52,089 nucleotides of DNA, taken from NCBI GenBank assembly GCA_944393385.1, contig CALYAA010000012.1, positions 1 through 52,089 of the forward strand. Reading direction: 5' to 3'. The translations under genes were made by a program, and so were the position numbers. The DNA comes from an uncultured Clostridia bacterium. GTDB lineage: Bacteria; Bacillota; Clostridia; TANB77; CAG-508. This document shows, piece after piece, positions 1 through 9,734 of the stretch. The notes beneath the pieces were generated by a model, which worked only from the letters and a program-made list of their open reading frames with translations, made no database searches and was not told the DNA's origin. Numbering within the stretch: the first letter of the stretch is position 1; each line of letters begins with the position of its first letter.

Positions 1-548
1 ATTGGCACTCCAACAATGTGTAAATGAGGAGATGTTTCATCAAAATGTATTGTAGCATTTGCTATTTTAAAAGTTGGTACAATTTTAATTAAATCCTTTA
101 TTTGTTCATTATATACATCAATCATTTTTAATCTATATTCTTGGTCTTTATCATTCCAAAAATCCATATCTCCAAGTTCTACTATAATTTCACAAGCTAT
201 ATCATTTTGTGAATCGCATACTTTTTTGAAATAATCTTCAATTTTTCTATCTTCACGAGTTTGTTTGTTATTATATTCTAGTCTTGCTTTTTCAAATTCA
301 TCTAAATATACTTGCTTAACATCATTTACAATATCATTTGTTCCATAAATCGTTCTAATTAATTCTCTTTGATTATCATAATCTCTTAAATTATGCTTAT
401 TAACTCTTGATAAATCGTTAGCATTTTGAATTGCATTATTAGAAAGAGAAGTAGTACCTGATACATTTCCTTTGGAAACTTTCTTTGCCAATTTGCTTTT
501 GTTTTTATCACTACCCAAGTGAAAAGAATACGCTAATTCTTGCTCCAA
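1..548 (-). CDS. MobV-type plasmid mobilization relaxase (Pre/Mob), partial
   Basis: Reading the minus strand gives an open frame that runs off the left edge. About 182 residues are visible. The N-terminal part has the MobV-like HN.R segment (RVNKHNLRDYDN), and just before the edge is the metal-binding relaxase motif HFDETSPHLH, the HxDE...PHxH signature of MobV relaxases, which nick plasmid or element DNA at oriT. The start is a TTG preceded by AAGGAGG at good spacing. It lies next to a serine recombinase on the same strand, so it probably belongs to a mobile element whose remainder lies left of the window. The C-terminus is not visible. The family call is firm; whether the whole gene is intact is unknown. 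Confidence 0.85.
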   Translation of the reverse strand, partial: MEQELAYSFHLGSDKNKSKLAKKVSKGNVSGTTSLSNNAIQNANDLSRVNKHNLRDYDNQRELIRTIYGTNDIVNDVKQVYLDEFEKARLEYNNKQTREDRKIEDYFKKVCDSQNDIACEIIVELGDMDFWNDKDQEYRLKMIDVYNEQIKDLIKIVPTFKIANATIHFDETSPHLHIVGVP

Positions 549-602
549 TAAAACCACCTCCTTGAACTTGCTTCGAAGCACAGGACTTTGACTCTGTCAT
601 AA

Positions 603-730
603 GTCCTAACCCCCTATGAGTTGTGTCATACTAACACAACTCGGGGGCTCTGCGAGGCAATAAAATTTATCTTCTCAAGATAAATTTTATCCAAATTAAC
701 TATCGCCACTTTCATTTTTACTTCGTAAAA
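603..730. other. Hairpin cluster upstream of the partial mob gene (candidate oriT)
   Basis: Three strong stem-loops sit between the two leftward genes. The first (610-647) pairs CCCCC plus GAGTTGTGT with ACACAACTC plus GGGGG. The second (661-689) is a perfect 13-bp stem with a 3-nt loop. The third (714-730) has a 7-bp stem. The first carries TGTGTTA on the minus strand, resembling the nick region of MobV oriT sites. MobV origins typically lie directly upstream of the mob gene, as here. The oriT role is inferred; the second hairpin could also be a terminator. Confidence 0.4.
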
Positions 731-794
731 ACAAAACGTGCCACGTTAATTTGTTGTTGCAACATAGCAAATATTTTTAGTTTAGTTGCAACAT

Positions 795-2717
<1,923 letters not shown>

Positions 2718-2739
2718 TTAAACCTCCAATCTAACAAAA

Positions 2740-2878
2740 AAGAGACATCAAAGTACATACGAGTACCATTGACATCTCTTAAAATCTTTTTGCCACAGAA
2801 TAAAATACAATATAATTGCAATATAATATAAATTTTTCAAAGTACACGTAATGGTATAGTTTTCACGAACAACTATAC
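2740..2878. other. Two dyads upstream of the serine recombinase gene
   Basis: This 218-bp gene-free stretch holds an imperfect stem-loop at 2740-2780 (AAGAGACATCAA against TTGACATCTCTT, with a 2x2 internal loop) followed by a T-rich run, and a perfect 8-bp dyad at 2854-2878 (GTATAGTT...AACTATAC). It lies at the expected end of a serine-recombinase element, so an att site or a recombinase operator is possible. No target duplication can be shown because the other end is outside the window. Confidence 0.3.
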
Positions 2879-2932
2879 ATAATCAATTGCCTATATTATA
2901 TCACGATTTAAAGAAATGTCAATTATTTACAG

Positions 2933-3202
2933 TTATATATTTTTCAAATATTTTTCTAACTCGGATAATTTAATCTTTTTAGTCAAATTTGAGATATACA
3001 CATCATTTGAATAATTAAAAACTAAAAAAGTAATATTTTTAATAATAACTCTATGTGGTTCAATATATGTAAGATTAGTTTTTTCTAATTTTCTTATGCT
3101 ACCATTGATAAAAGTAGGAAAAACTTTAGAAAATTCACATATAAATTCAATTCTCTGTTTTAGACATTCCTCAAATTGTAGCTCTTGCTTAATTATCTTC
3201 AT
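2933..3202 (-). CDS. Small hypothetical protein
   Basis: An 89-residue protein I do not recognise. It is charged with a Lys-rich N-terminus (MKIIKQELQFEECLKQR) and no obvious membrane segment or metal motif. I chose the ATG with an AAAGGA-type ribosome site about 11 bases upstream. An ATG four codons earlier would overlap that site. It sits between the serine recombinase and the tRNA remnant, just downstream on the same strand of the terminator at 3252-3287, so it belongs either to the host DNA that originally followed the tRNA or to the leftmost element. Confidence 0.5.
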   Translation of the reverse strand: MKIIKQELQFEECLKQRIEFICEFSKVFPTFINGSIRKLEKTNLTYIEPHRVIIKNITFLVFNYSNDVYISNLTKKIKLSELEKYLKNI

Positions 3203-3251
3203 TTTAAACACCATCCTTTCGCTTGGATGATTTTAATATTGTTTTTAAGCA

Positions 3252-3287
3252 ACAAAAAAATCAACCAGATTTTATTTTCTGATTGAT
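3252..3287 (-). terminator. Terminator of the original tRNA-Leu gene
   Basis: ATCAACCAGA pairs with TCTGATTGAT (one mismatch). On the minus strand it is followed by a run of seven T. It lies 43 bp downstream of the tRNA-Leu 3' remnant in the same orientation, as expected for the terminator that served the tRNA before the element inserted. Confidence 0.65.
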
Positions 3288-3329
3288 TTTGTATCAATTC
3301 TGTTCTATTAGTTCGAACAGATACGTCAT

Positions 3330-3386
3330 TGGTGCAGATGGCCGGAATCGAACCGGCACGGTGTTTAACCACCGCAGGATTTTAAG
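3330..3386 (-). pseudogene. tRNA-Leu 3' remnant, left attachment site (attL) of the element
   Basis: On the minus strand this is the 3' half of a tRNA-Leu from the anticodon loop through variable arm, T arm and acceptor strand. It matches the intact tRNA-Leu at 14631-14718 in two blocks: 33 identical bases (3330-3362) and 16 identical bases (3371-3386). The variable-arm loop between them differs. Left of the anticodon region the match stops (AATTTTACGCC), and the D arm and 5' anticodon stem are missing, so it cannot be a functional tRNA. It is the duplicated end created by tyrosine-recombinase integration into the tRNA. Confidence 0.88.
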
Positions 3387-3541
3387 AATTTTACGCCATC
3401 TGTTTTTTACCATTAGATAACCTACTTTAGTTGTAGTTATTAACCTCTCTAATTAGCTTGTTTGTAAGAGAATTATAACACAAGCATTGATAAATATGCA
3501 AGAAAAACAAAAATCTTCTTTTCTAAAATTTTGAATTAAGT

Positions 3542-3560
3542 GTTAGAACTATGTTAGAAC
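3542..3560 (+). repeat. Left pair of GTTAGAAC repeats (putative integrase arm sites)
   Basis: Two GTTAGAAC motifs with an 11-bp period, about 155 bp inside attL. The same tandem pair, again preceded by AGT, recurs near the other end at 14550-14569. Matching short repeats at both ends of an integrase element are typical of arm-type sites. Confidence 0.55.
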
Positions 3561-3615
3561 TTTTGATAGAATAGCAGTCTAACTTATTGTTGATATTTAT
3601 AATTTTTATAAGTTA

Positions 3616-3624
3616 TGATATAAT
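3616..3624 (+). promoter_or_regulatory. Extended -10 promoter of the YaaC-like/HNH pair
   Basis: TGATATAAT is a perfect extended -10 (TGnTATAAT) 29 bp before the start codon at 3654. A clear -35 is lacking, which extended -10 promoters tolerate. The 438-bp stretch from 3215 to 3653 otherwise holds the terminator, the tRNA remnant and the arm repeats. Confidence 0.5.
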
Positions 3625-3653
3625 ACAAAAAATAATAGTATTTGGAGGTAAAA

Positions 3654-4763
3654 ATGTTAAATACTAAAATTTCAACTAATCCACTAAAAGATATTTTAGC
3701 AGATTTACAGCTATTTCAACAAACTAATTATTGTTATGACTATATAAAAAACAAATATCCAGATGATGACGAAACTAAGATATTGTATTCTTCTGAAGTA
3801 GCTTCAGCTTGTTTTAGACAAGCTAATGAATTTATAATATCTGCTCAAAATGCTAATTTATCTACTAATCCATTATTATATTCCTATGCTTTGAATAATT
3901 TTGCTAAAGGAATGGCATATCTTCTATATTTAGATGAAGAAATGCTAAAATATTTTAAAGATCATGGTTTCTATATTTCAGATGATAATATCAAAGATAA
4001 TATTTTGGAAACAAATATTACCATTAAACAAAGTGGAGTTCCAACCTTTATATTAAAACTCTTTAACAATGTTGTTTTTAAAAAACAAGAAATATCATTT
4101 GAATTATTATTAAGCCAAATACCAGAAATATCTGATATTTTTAATAAAACAACATTAAAAATGTCTAATACAGCTAAACAAATACCTAATACCAAGAATG
4201 AATTTCAAATGTTTTGTGATAATTTTGACTTTATTAGAGAAAGAGAAGATATTTTTAATGAATATGGGATTATTGGTAACTATAATTCAAACAACCAAAG
4301 TTTTAACTTTTGCTTTAATATTATAGGTCAAACAAAAATAGAAAATGATGTTATAAAAAACAATCTATTTTATAAAGAATACCTAATATTACCTAACAAA
4401 TTTATAGATGGGATATGCACTATTAACCTTATGTTTTATTGTTATTTATTGATAATGAGTTATGGAATGTTGGTAAGATATAATGCACATAAATGGGAAA
4501 ATTTTATTGACCCTAAAATTTCAAAAGAATCCACATTAATTGCTATGTCTGTTGATGTGTGTGTAAATGATTTTTTGACATTATTACATCAAAAACTATT
4601 AGGATATACTTATATAGAAGATAAGTATGATGATTATAATGTAAAAAAAGTTATTCGAGATTCGACACCTCAAATTATGAATAATATAACATCAGAAATA
4701 GTACATTATAATTTGCAATATGGTAAACATTATCCATTGCCATGGCCTAAGAAAATGAGATAA
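3654..4763 (+). CDS. YaaC-like family protein
   Basis: A 369-residue cytoplasmic protein. The region around residues 50-110, with ACFRQANEFIISAQNA, NPLLYSYALNNFAKGM and then DHGF, resembles the YaaC family (reshaped surface helices ending in an HG motif). YaaC function is not established. The C-terminal third is rich in aromatic and hydrophobic residues without clear membrane helices. The start is ATG behind GGAGG; a TTG four codons earlier would include the ribosome site itself. The next gene follows 25 bp later on the same strand, and a terminator closes the pair, so the two form a bicistronic cassette at the element edge, a usual place for defence or other cargo. The family assignment is from memory of motif pattern and is moderate. 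Confidence 0.6.
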   Translation: MLNTKISTNPLKDILADLQLFQQTNYCYDYIKNKYPDDDETKILYSSEVASACFRQANEFIISAQNANLSTNPLLYSYALNNFAKGMAYLLYLDEEMLKYFKDHGFYISDDNIKDNILETNITIKQSGVPTFILKLFNNVVFKKQEISFELLLSQIPEISDIFNKTTLKMSNTAKQIPNTKNEFQMFCDNFDFIREREDIFNEYGIIGNYNSNNQSFNFCFNIIGQTKIENDVIKNNLFYKEYLILPNKFIDGICTINLMFYCYLLIMSYGMLVRYNAHKWENFIDPKISKESTLIAMSVDVCVNDFLTLLHQKLLGYTYIEDKYDDYNVKKVIRDSTPQIMNNITSEIVHYNLQYGKHYPLPWPKKMR

Positions 4764-4788
4764 GCATATAAAATGAGAGGAAAATACA

Positions 4789-5796
4789 ATGAAAAAAAAT
4801 AAAAGAGATGATTTTACAGAAACAATTAAATTAAAACTTGCTAAAAGAGTTGCCTTTATCTGTTCTAACCCCAGTTGTCAAAAATTAACAATAGGACCTT
4901 CTACTAATAATACTATTAATAATATTGGTGTAGCTTCTCATATTTGTGCAGCATCTCCAGGTGGACCAAGATACAATAAAAATATGACTGAAAAAGAAAG
5001 AAAAGACTTAAATAATGGTATTTGGCTTTGTCAGAGTTGTGCAAAACTCATAGATAGTGATGAAACGAAGTATACAGTAAAATTACTTCATAGTTGGAAA
5101 GACGAAATGGAAAGTACCATCATTTATAATTTTGGAGAAAGAATTAATTTAAAAAAGAAAAATAAATTAGAATATATATTTGATACTTTAAGAGACACAA
5201 ATAATTGGGAACAAATACAAGAAGATAATATTGATGGTTACTATTTCAAAGAAAATCCTAGTTATATGATTGAAATAATTGATGATGATAATCATAATAC
5301 TGAATTCTATAGTTATTTAATGACAAATAAAAGCACATCATATTATACACTTCTTTTGAAATATAATACAACTTGCATTTATTCAACCCAAGTAGTGTGT
5401 TTAGATTCAAGTAGATTAAAAACTGTTGTACCTTTGTCTAGTTTTGTTCATTATGATGGACATACTTATAAATATAAATATTTTATAAAAAACAGTAAGG
5501 AAATAATTTTAAGAGATTTTCTTTTTAATTATAAAAAAGGCTATGACAAGTCTGAAGAAATATATGCTATGAACCGTTTAAATGAAGTAGTTATTGAATA
5601 TGAAACAGAGGAAGAAAAAGATTATTTTGAGAATAAATATTTAAAAAATATAAATTCACAAGATATCAAGGATTTATCTAAAGAATATACCTATGTTGGA
5701 GGTAATCCAAAAGAAATTAAAATTAATCAAAATCATATTGGATTAGGATTATATATAAAAAATAAGTATAATTTATATAAAAACAACGTTATTTAA
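4789..5796 (+). CDS. HNH-type zinc-domain protein, putative defence effector
   Basis: A 335-residue protein. The N-terminal 110 residues form an HNH-like zinc module: C25 and C30 (ICSNPSC), GVASHICAASPGGPRY with H51, NNGIW around N76, and WLCQSCAKLID with C81 and C84. This module is common at the N-terminus of effectors in anti-phage loci. The last catalytic position, usually CxxCH, is CxxCA here (Ala85), so nuclease activity is uncertain and a DNA- or nucleotide-binding role is possible. Residues 120-335 are a domain I do not recognise (YY- and K-rich, mixed beta pattern). It follows the YaaC-like gene by 25 bp with a GAGAGG ribosome site and is closed by the terminator at 5836. Confidence 0.72.
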   Translation: MKKNKRDDFTETIKLKLAKRVAFICSNPSCQKLTIGPSTNNTINNIGVASHICAASPGGPRYNKNMTEKERKDLNNGIWLCQSCAKLIDSDETKYTVKLLHSWKDEMESTIIYNFGERINLKKKNKLEYIFDTLRDTNNWEQIQEDNIDGYYFKENPSYMIEIIDDDNHNTEFYSYLMTNKSTSYYTLLLKYNTTCIYSTQVVCLDSSRLKTVVPLSSFVHYDGHTYKYKYFIKNSKEIILRDFLFNYKKGYDKSEEIYAMNRLNEVVIEYETEEEKDYFENKYLKNINSQDIKDLSKEYTYVGGNPKEIKINQNHIGLGLYIKNKYNLYKNNVI

Positions 5797-5835
5797 TTAT
5801 AAATTTTTAATACAATTAAATATATAAGTGACAAA

Positions 5836-5874
5836 GTCCGTTTTTAGAATAAAAATCTACAAACGGGCTTTTTT
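5836..5874 (+). terminator. Terminator of the YaaC-like/HNH pair
   Basis: GTCCGTTT pairs with AAACGGGC (one G-U pair) around an AT-rich loop, followed by TTTTTTG. It lies 40 bp after the HNH gene stop. Confidence 0.75.
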
Positions 5875-5929
5875 GTCGTGCAAAAGAGAAATGCAACACC
5901 TCTTAAAAAGTGTTTGGTGTGATGAGCCG

Positions 5930-6404
5930 ATGCTATAAAGTTCATTCGTATTTGTATAAGCAGTCTAATTATACAAAGTGCGTGAGTGAGATTTTAGAAC
6001 ATAGACTCACAATAATAAAAGAGTATTCGGTGGCAAAACTTGAAATGGATTTGTAATTGTAAAAAGTTTGGGCAAGTATGAACAAAGATACAAAGTAGTA
6101 TCAGCAATTATAGTAGCAAAGCTACTTACTAGACTACCTATGAAACGAGGCGAACGACCGACGGTTTCAGCTTATATAGGTGTAATAATTCTATTTTTAA
6201 CAAATGGGATTATTACACCTAATTCACTTTAGCTCTCTCCCTCTGGTTTCTTCTTGGTAGTTGCTAAAGTGAATACAAAAAAGCATAAGTGCTTTTTTGT
6301 TGCGAGTAAAAAATTTATTTTTTTACTCACATTCATAAAAATTGCGATAAGCAAACTTTTATGAAAAAACCTAAAAATGCAGTTAAGCAGTTTTAGGTTT
6401 TGGG
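5930..6404. other. Hairpin-rich noncoding region upstream of the relaxase gene
   Basis: No convincing gene lies between 5797 and 6504. The stretch is instead packed with stem-loops: 5952-5976 (8 bp), GTAGC-aaa-GCTAC near 6112-6126, 6177-6221 (perfect 13 bp), 6222-6274 (perfect 12 bp), 6278-6299 (AGCA/TGCT with flanking A and T runs), 6304-6328 (10 bp), 6332-6365 (9 bp) and 6367-6400 (9 bp plus 3). Such dense consecutive hairpins resemble transfer or replication origins of mobilizable plasmids and may act in single-stranded DNA. The function is inferred. Confidence 0.55.
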
Positions 6405-6463
6405 GTGTGGGGTTGAGTAAACCCTGCCACACGGACAAACTTGTTTGTCTAGTGTGTTAGACA
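6405..6463 (+). other. Candidate oriT with MobV-like nick sequence
   Basis: A stem pairing GTGTGG-GGTT with AACC and CCACAC (6405-6432) is followed by a perfect 6-bp stem GACAAA-cttg-TTTGTC (6434-6449) and then TAGTGTGTTA (6450-6459). From knowledge of pMV158, MobM (a MobV relaxase) nicks inside TAGTGTG/TTA, an exact 10-base match. The site lies 45 bp before the MobV relaxase start on the same strand, the usual arrangement. Nicking here is inferred. Confidence 0.6.
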
Positions 6464-6504
6464 TTGAAACAATATCTCAAGCGAAGAAGGAGGTGCATGG
6501 AGAT

Positions 6505-7752
6505 ATGAGTTATGCTATTGTAAGAAATGAGAAATTAACACGAGCAGAAATAAATGGAAAATGTACTCACAATGATAGAAAAGCAAAAAATCATACTAAT
6601 AAAGATATAGATCCAACTAGAACACATTTAAATTACTATATTAAGAAAAACCAATTTACATATACAAAAGAATTTGATAAATATATGAAAGAAAATAATG
6701 TACAAGGACATCTTAGAAGTAATAGTATAATTATGTGCCAAATGATATTTACATCTGACCAAGCATTTTTTGATAGAATTGGAAAAGAAGAAACAAAAAG
6801 ATATTTTGATGAATGTTATAAATTTATCTGTAATTATAAAAATCTTGGAGAAAAAAATATAATATCAGCAGTAGTACATTTAGATGAAGGAGCACCACAT
6901 ATGCACTTAATGTTTGTTCCTGTAGTCCATACAAAAGATAAAGAAGGAAAAGATATTGATAAAATTTGTGCAAGAGATTTTTGGAAAGGTCGAGATAGTT
7001 ACAGAAAATTACAAGATGCTTATTTTAATCATGTAAAATCAAAAGGTTTTGACCTAGAAAGAGGTATGTTTGTAGAGGATACTAATAGAAAGCATTATAC
7101 TGTAGAAGAATATAAAAAAATTACAAATTTTGATAATACTAAAAAAATCTTAAATGAAATAAAATTAGAATTACCAGAAGTTCCAGATATAACTGATATT
7201 AGTAAATTCTCACGAAAAAGAGACGAGAAAATATTAGAAGAAATTATAAAACCTAAAGATGAGTTAATTAAAGAATTATATAAAGATAACCTTTCTTTGC
7301 ACAAGGAATTATCAAAACAATCAAAAGTCATTGATGAAGCTGAAAAATATCAAAAAGAAAGAGATTCTATAATTGCAGATAATGAAAAATTAAATAATAA
7401 AATTAAGAATTTGGAAAATGAGTATAAAATAAAAAGCAATAATCTTGATTTTGATTACAATAATAGAAAAATCAGATTAGAACAAGAATTTCAAAATAAG
7501 GAATTTAACATTGAATATAAATACAAAAGTAAAATTAGATCGTTAGAAAAAGAAAATAATCATTTACACAAAATTATAGATAAATTTTATGAAACTATTA
7601 ATAAATTTATAATTTGGATTTGCAAGAAATTCGGTTTAGGCGAATCTAAAGAATTAATTAAGGACTTTCAAGAAGAAACTCATACTTTTATCGATCCGGA
7701 AACGCAATTAGAGTATGAAGATATAGAATATGATATTGAAATAGACATATAA
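6505..7752 (+). CDS. MobV-family relaxase
   Basis: A 415-residue mobilization relaxase that would nick oriT and lead the strand during transfer by a helper system. The N-terminus MSYAIVRNEK is the classic MobV opening, followed by HNDRKAKN and NKDIDPTRTHLNY. The metal-binding motif is HLDEGAPHMH (H125, D127, E128, H132, H134). After residue 250 the protein is a long charged coiled coil, then a hydrophobic patch (FIIWICKKFGL) and an acidic tail. I place the start at ATG 6505 with AGGAGG 12 bp upstream. An in-frame TTG at 6445 would put the oriT-like sequence inside the gene. It is unlike the partial MobV protein at the left edge in sequence, so the two come from different elements. Confidence 0.9.
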   Translation: MSYAIVRNEKLTRAEINGKCTHNDRKAKNHTNKDIDPTRTHLNYYIKKNQFTYTKEFDKYMKENNVQGHLRSNSIIMCQMIFTSDQAFFDRIGKEETKRYFDECYKFICNYKNLGEKNIISAVVHLDEGAPHMHLMFVPVVHTKDKEGKDIDKICARDFWKGRDSYRKLQDAYFNHVKSKGFDLERGMFVEDTNRKHYTVEEYKKITNFDNTKKILNEIKLELPEVPDITDISKFSRKRDEKILEEIIKPKDELIKELYKDNLSLHKELSKQSKVIDEAEKYQKERDSIIADNEKLNNKIKNLENEYKIKSNNLDFDYNNRKIRLEQEFQNKEFNIEYKYKSKIRSLEKENNHLHKIIDKFYETINKFIIWICKKFGLGESKELIKDFQEETHTFIDPETQLEYEDIEYDIEIDI

Positions 7753-7758
7753 AAAGGA

Positions 7759-7861
7759 AACAGGAAGCTAAATTGTTAACTTCCTGTTATTCAAGTCGAG
7801 GGATAATTCCATTTTAAGGTGTGTGTTGTCATAGTGTATTTACTATGGAATTGACTTGAAT
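7759..7861. other. Nested stem-loops after the relaxase gene
   Basis: A perfect 9-bp stem (AACAGGAAG/CTTCCTGTT, 7759-7788) lies 7 bp after the relaxase stop, directly followed by a second structure. There ATTCAAGTC (7789-7797) pairs with GACTTGAAT (7853-7861), enclosing ATTCCAT/ATGGAAT and ATAGT/ACTAT. The first may terminate transcription though it lacks a T-run. The second resembles a structured RNA or a protein-binding site. The rest up to 8011 holds nothing I can name. Confidence 0.45.
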
Positions 7862-8011
7862 TTTAATTGGGTACTCTGCATCCCTCACGCATCAAACGTA
7901 CCACTTGTGAATATGTATATATTATAGCACTTTTTCATATTCTTGTCAAATTTTATTTTTTATGTTAACTTATGTTTTGATTGTTTTAATTATTTTATAA
8001 AAATTCTTATT

Positions 8012-9655
8012 TTAATCTAATGATAGTTCGTCGTCATCTAAATTTTGAGTATCATTTGTACTATTTCTAATTGACATATTACCTCCACCATTTGGATTAA
8101 AAGGATGTAGTTTTCTTTTCATCTGTTCTATTTTTTCTTTTGATTCATCCGTTAAGGTTCTATTTTTCCCATTATCAGCCATTTCTAACTGTTGTAAATT
8201 GACATTGAAAAAGTCTTCTGGTTTGTTATTAACATATGTTCCATCTTTACTGTGTATTGCACTTGATATATCTATAAATCTTATCTCATCGTCAACTGCA
8301 ATAGCATTCCATGCATGCCCAACATTAATTCCATCTGATAAAATGTGTCCACCTATACTTTCACATGGTAATTTAAATTCATCACAGATTTCTTTGAATG
8401 CAGTCGAAAAATTTTGACATACACCATAGCGTGTTGCAAAAAGATTTCCACATCTATAGTTTCTATTATTATTTTTAAATTGCTGTGCACTAGAATAATA
8501 TTTTTGAGCATTTTCCATTAAATCCAATAACTCCTTATTTTCATCATCTCTTGGAATTTGTTCAATAATCTTTTGTGCTCTTTCATAATTACTCATATTA
8601 TTATAATTATCAATATTTTCTATATATTTCCTTAATACGTTTCTATATTTAGAAAAAGCTGTTCGAAAATAGTCTAAAGCCTTTTCTGTGTCTAAAGTAG
8701 AATAATCATATTTGTATGTATTAATAAAATAATCAAAGATAATTTTATATTTTTGTTCATCTGTCATATTATCGGTAATTCTTTCTTTTAAAATACCAAC
8801 AGCAAAATCTTTTGCTTCTTTAATATGTTTAGCAATAATTTCTTTTTTCTCTTTTTCAGTAATAAGAAGATGTCCTGTATATGGTTGATATATCACTGTT
8901 CTATTTTGTTTTGCATATAGATTTCTAGTTATTTCATAAAGCCTTGTTTTATCTCTATCAATAAATTGGGCTTCATTTTGTATTACTTCCTCAATAGTAA
9001 TTCTTCTTTCTTGTTCTTTTAATTTAGAACAAATACCAGAAAAATATTCTTCTATTTCTTCTACTTCAGTTTCTTCAGTCACAGGATATCTAATGATAAT
9101 ACTTCTTTCAGTATATGGAGTTGTATATACAAAATCACTTCTTCTCCAAAAATCTTTTTCATTAATGTCTTTAGGTTCATCAGTTAACAATTTGTATGTT
9201 TCTTCAGAATCAATTTCCCAAGCATGAAAAGGTTTTTCTATTTGATGAATTGCATAAATAACTTTTTTGTTTCCTTTATAGGATTGGTCAGCAGTCATAG
9301 GCTTTTCATATGTTGGTTTAGTCTCGTCTGGATTTAATTCATCATATAGTTCAGCCATTATAGCTTTATTTTCCTCTGAAAGAGAATCATAATCCAATAT
9401 TATATAAGCAAAACCATCTCCATATGAAAACTTAACTGCGCCAAAGTCTTTTTTGCTTTCATACATATTATTTCCATCTTCATCTAACCATTTAGCATTT
9501 ATTTCATTTGCACTTGACATTACAGTAATAATATTTTTTCTATATAACTCTTTCATTGGTTTTCTTAAAGGAAGTTCTATAATTTCATCAATATCACTTT
9601 CACTTTTAATTGTTTTATAATTAGATTTATCTCTCTTAATATCTTTTATTTTCAT
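8012..9655 (-). CDS. Transglutaminase-like cysteine protein (element cargo)
   Basis: A 547-residue protein without signal peptide or membrane segment. The C-terminal half carries a transglutaminase-like catalytic set: C413 in RYGVCQNFSTAFKEIC, H447 in NVGHAWNAI and D462 in RFIDISS. This is the Cys-His-Asp triad of the papain-like transglutaminase superfamily, many bacterial members of which are proteases. Residues 1-280 are charged and unrecognised. A disordered acidic tail (NPNGGGN...DDDELSLD) ends the protein. The start is ATG behind AAAGG. It lies 79 bp downstream of the AlbA_2 gene on the same strand and is probably cotranscribed with it. The substrate is unknown; in this setting, activation of a partner by cleavage is conceivable but inferred. 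Confidence 0.7.
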   Translation of the reverse strand: MKIKDIKRDKSNYKTIKSESDIDEIIELPLRKPMKELYRKNIITVMSSANEINAKWLDEDGNNMYESKKDFGAVKFSYGDGFAYIILDYDSLSEENKAIMAELYDELNPDETKPTYEKPMTADQSYKGNKKVIYAIHQIEKPFHAWEIDSEETYKLLTDEPKDINEKDFWRRSDFVYTTPYTERSIIIRYPVTEETEVEEIEEYFSGICSKLKEQERRITIEEVIQNEAQFIDRDKTRLYEITRNLYAKQNRTVIYQPYTGHLLITEKEKKEIIAKHIKEAKDFAVGILKERITDNMTDEQKYKIIFDYFINTYKYDYSTLDTEKALDYFRTAFSKYRNVLRKYIENIDNYNNMSNYERAQKIIEQIPRDDENKELLDLMENAQKYYSSAQQFKNNNRNYRCGNLFATRYGVCQNFSTAFKEICDEFKLPCESIGGHILSDGINVGHAWNAIAVDDEIRFIDISSAIHSKDGTYVNNKPEDFFNVNLQQLEMADNGKNRTLTDESKEKIEQMKRKLHPFNPNGGGNMSIRNSTNDTQNLDDDELSLD

Positions 9656-9734
9656 ATATATTGACCTTTCTTTTAATTATTTTTATAATTGATTTTCACT
9701 TATTAAACTTTTTTATATGTTTTACTAAAAAATA

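Noticed and set aside
3330..3420. A second complete tRNA-Leu gene
   Set aside because: The 5' half (D arm and 5' anticodon stem) is missing or unrelated although a CAGATGG lies in place of the acceptor strand, so it is a duplicated attachment remnant.
6445..6504. Relaxase gene starting at TTG 6445
   Set aside because: The added residues do not resemble the family, there is no ribosome site, and the stretch is the oriT-like hairpin and nick sequence; MSYAIVR at 6505 matches the family start.
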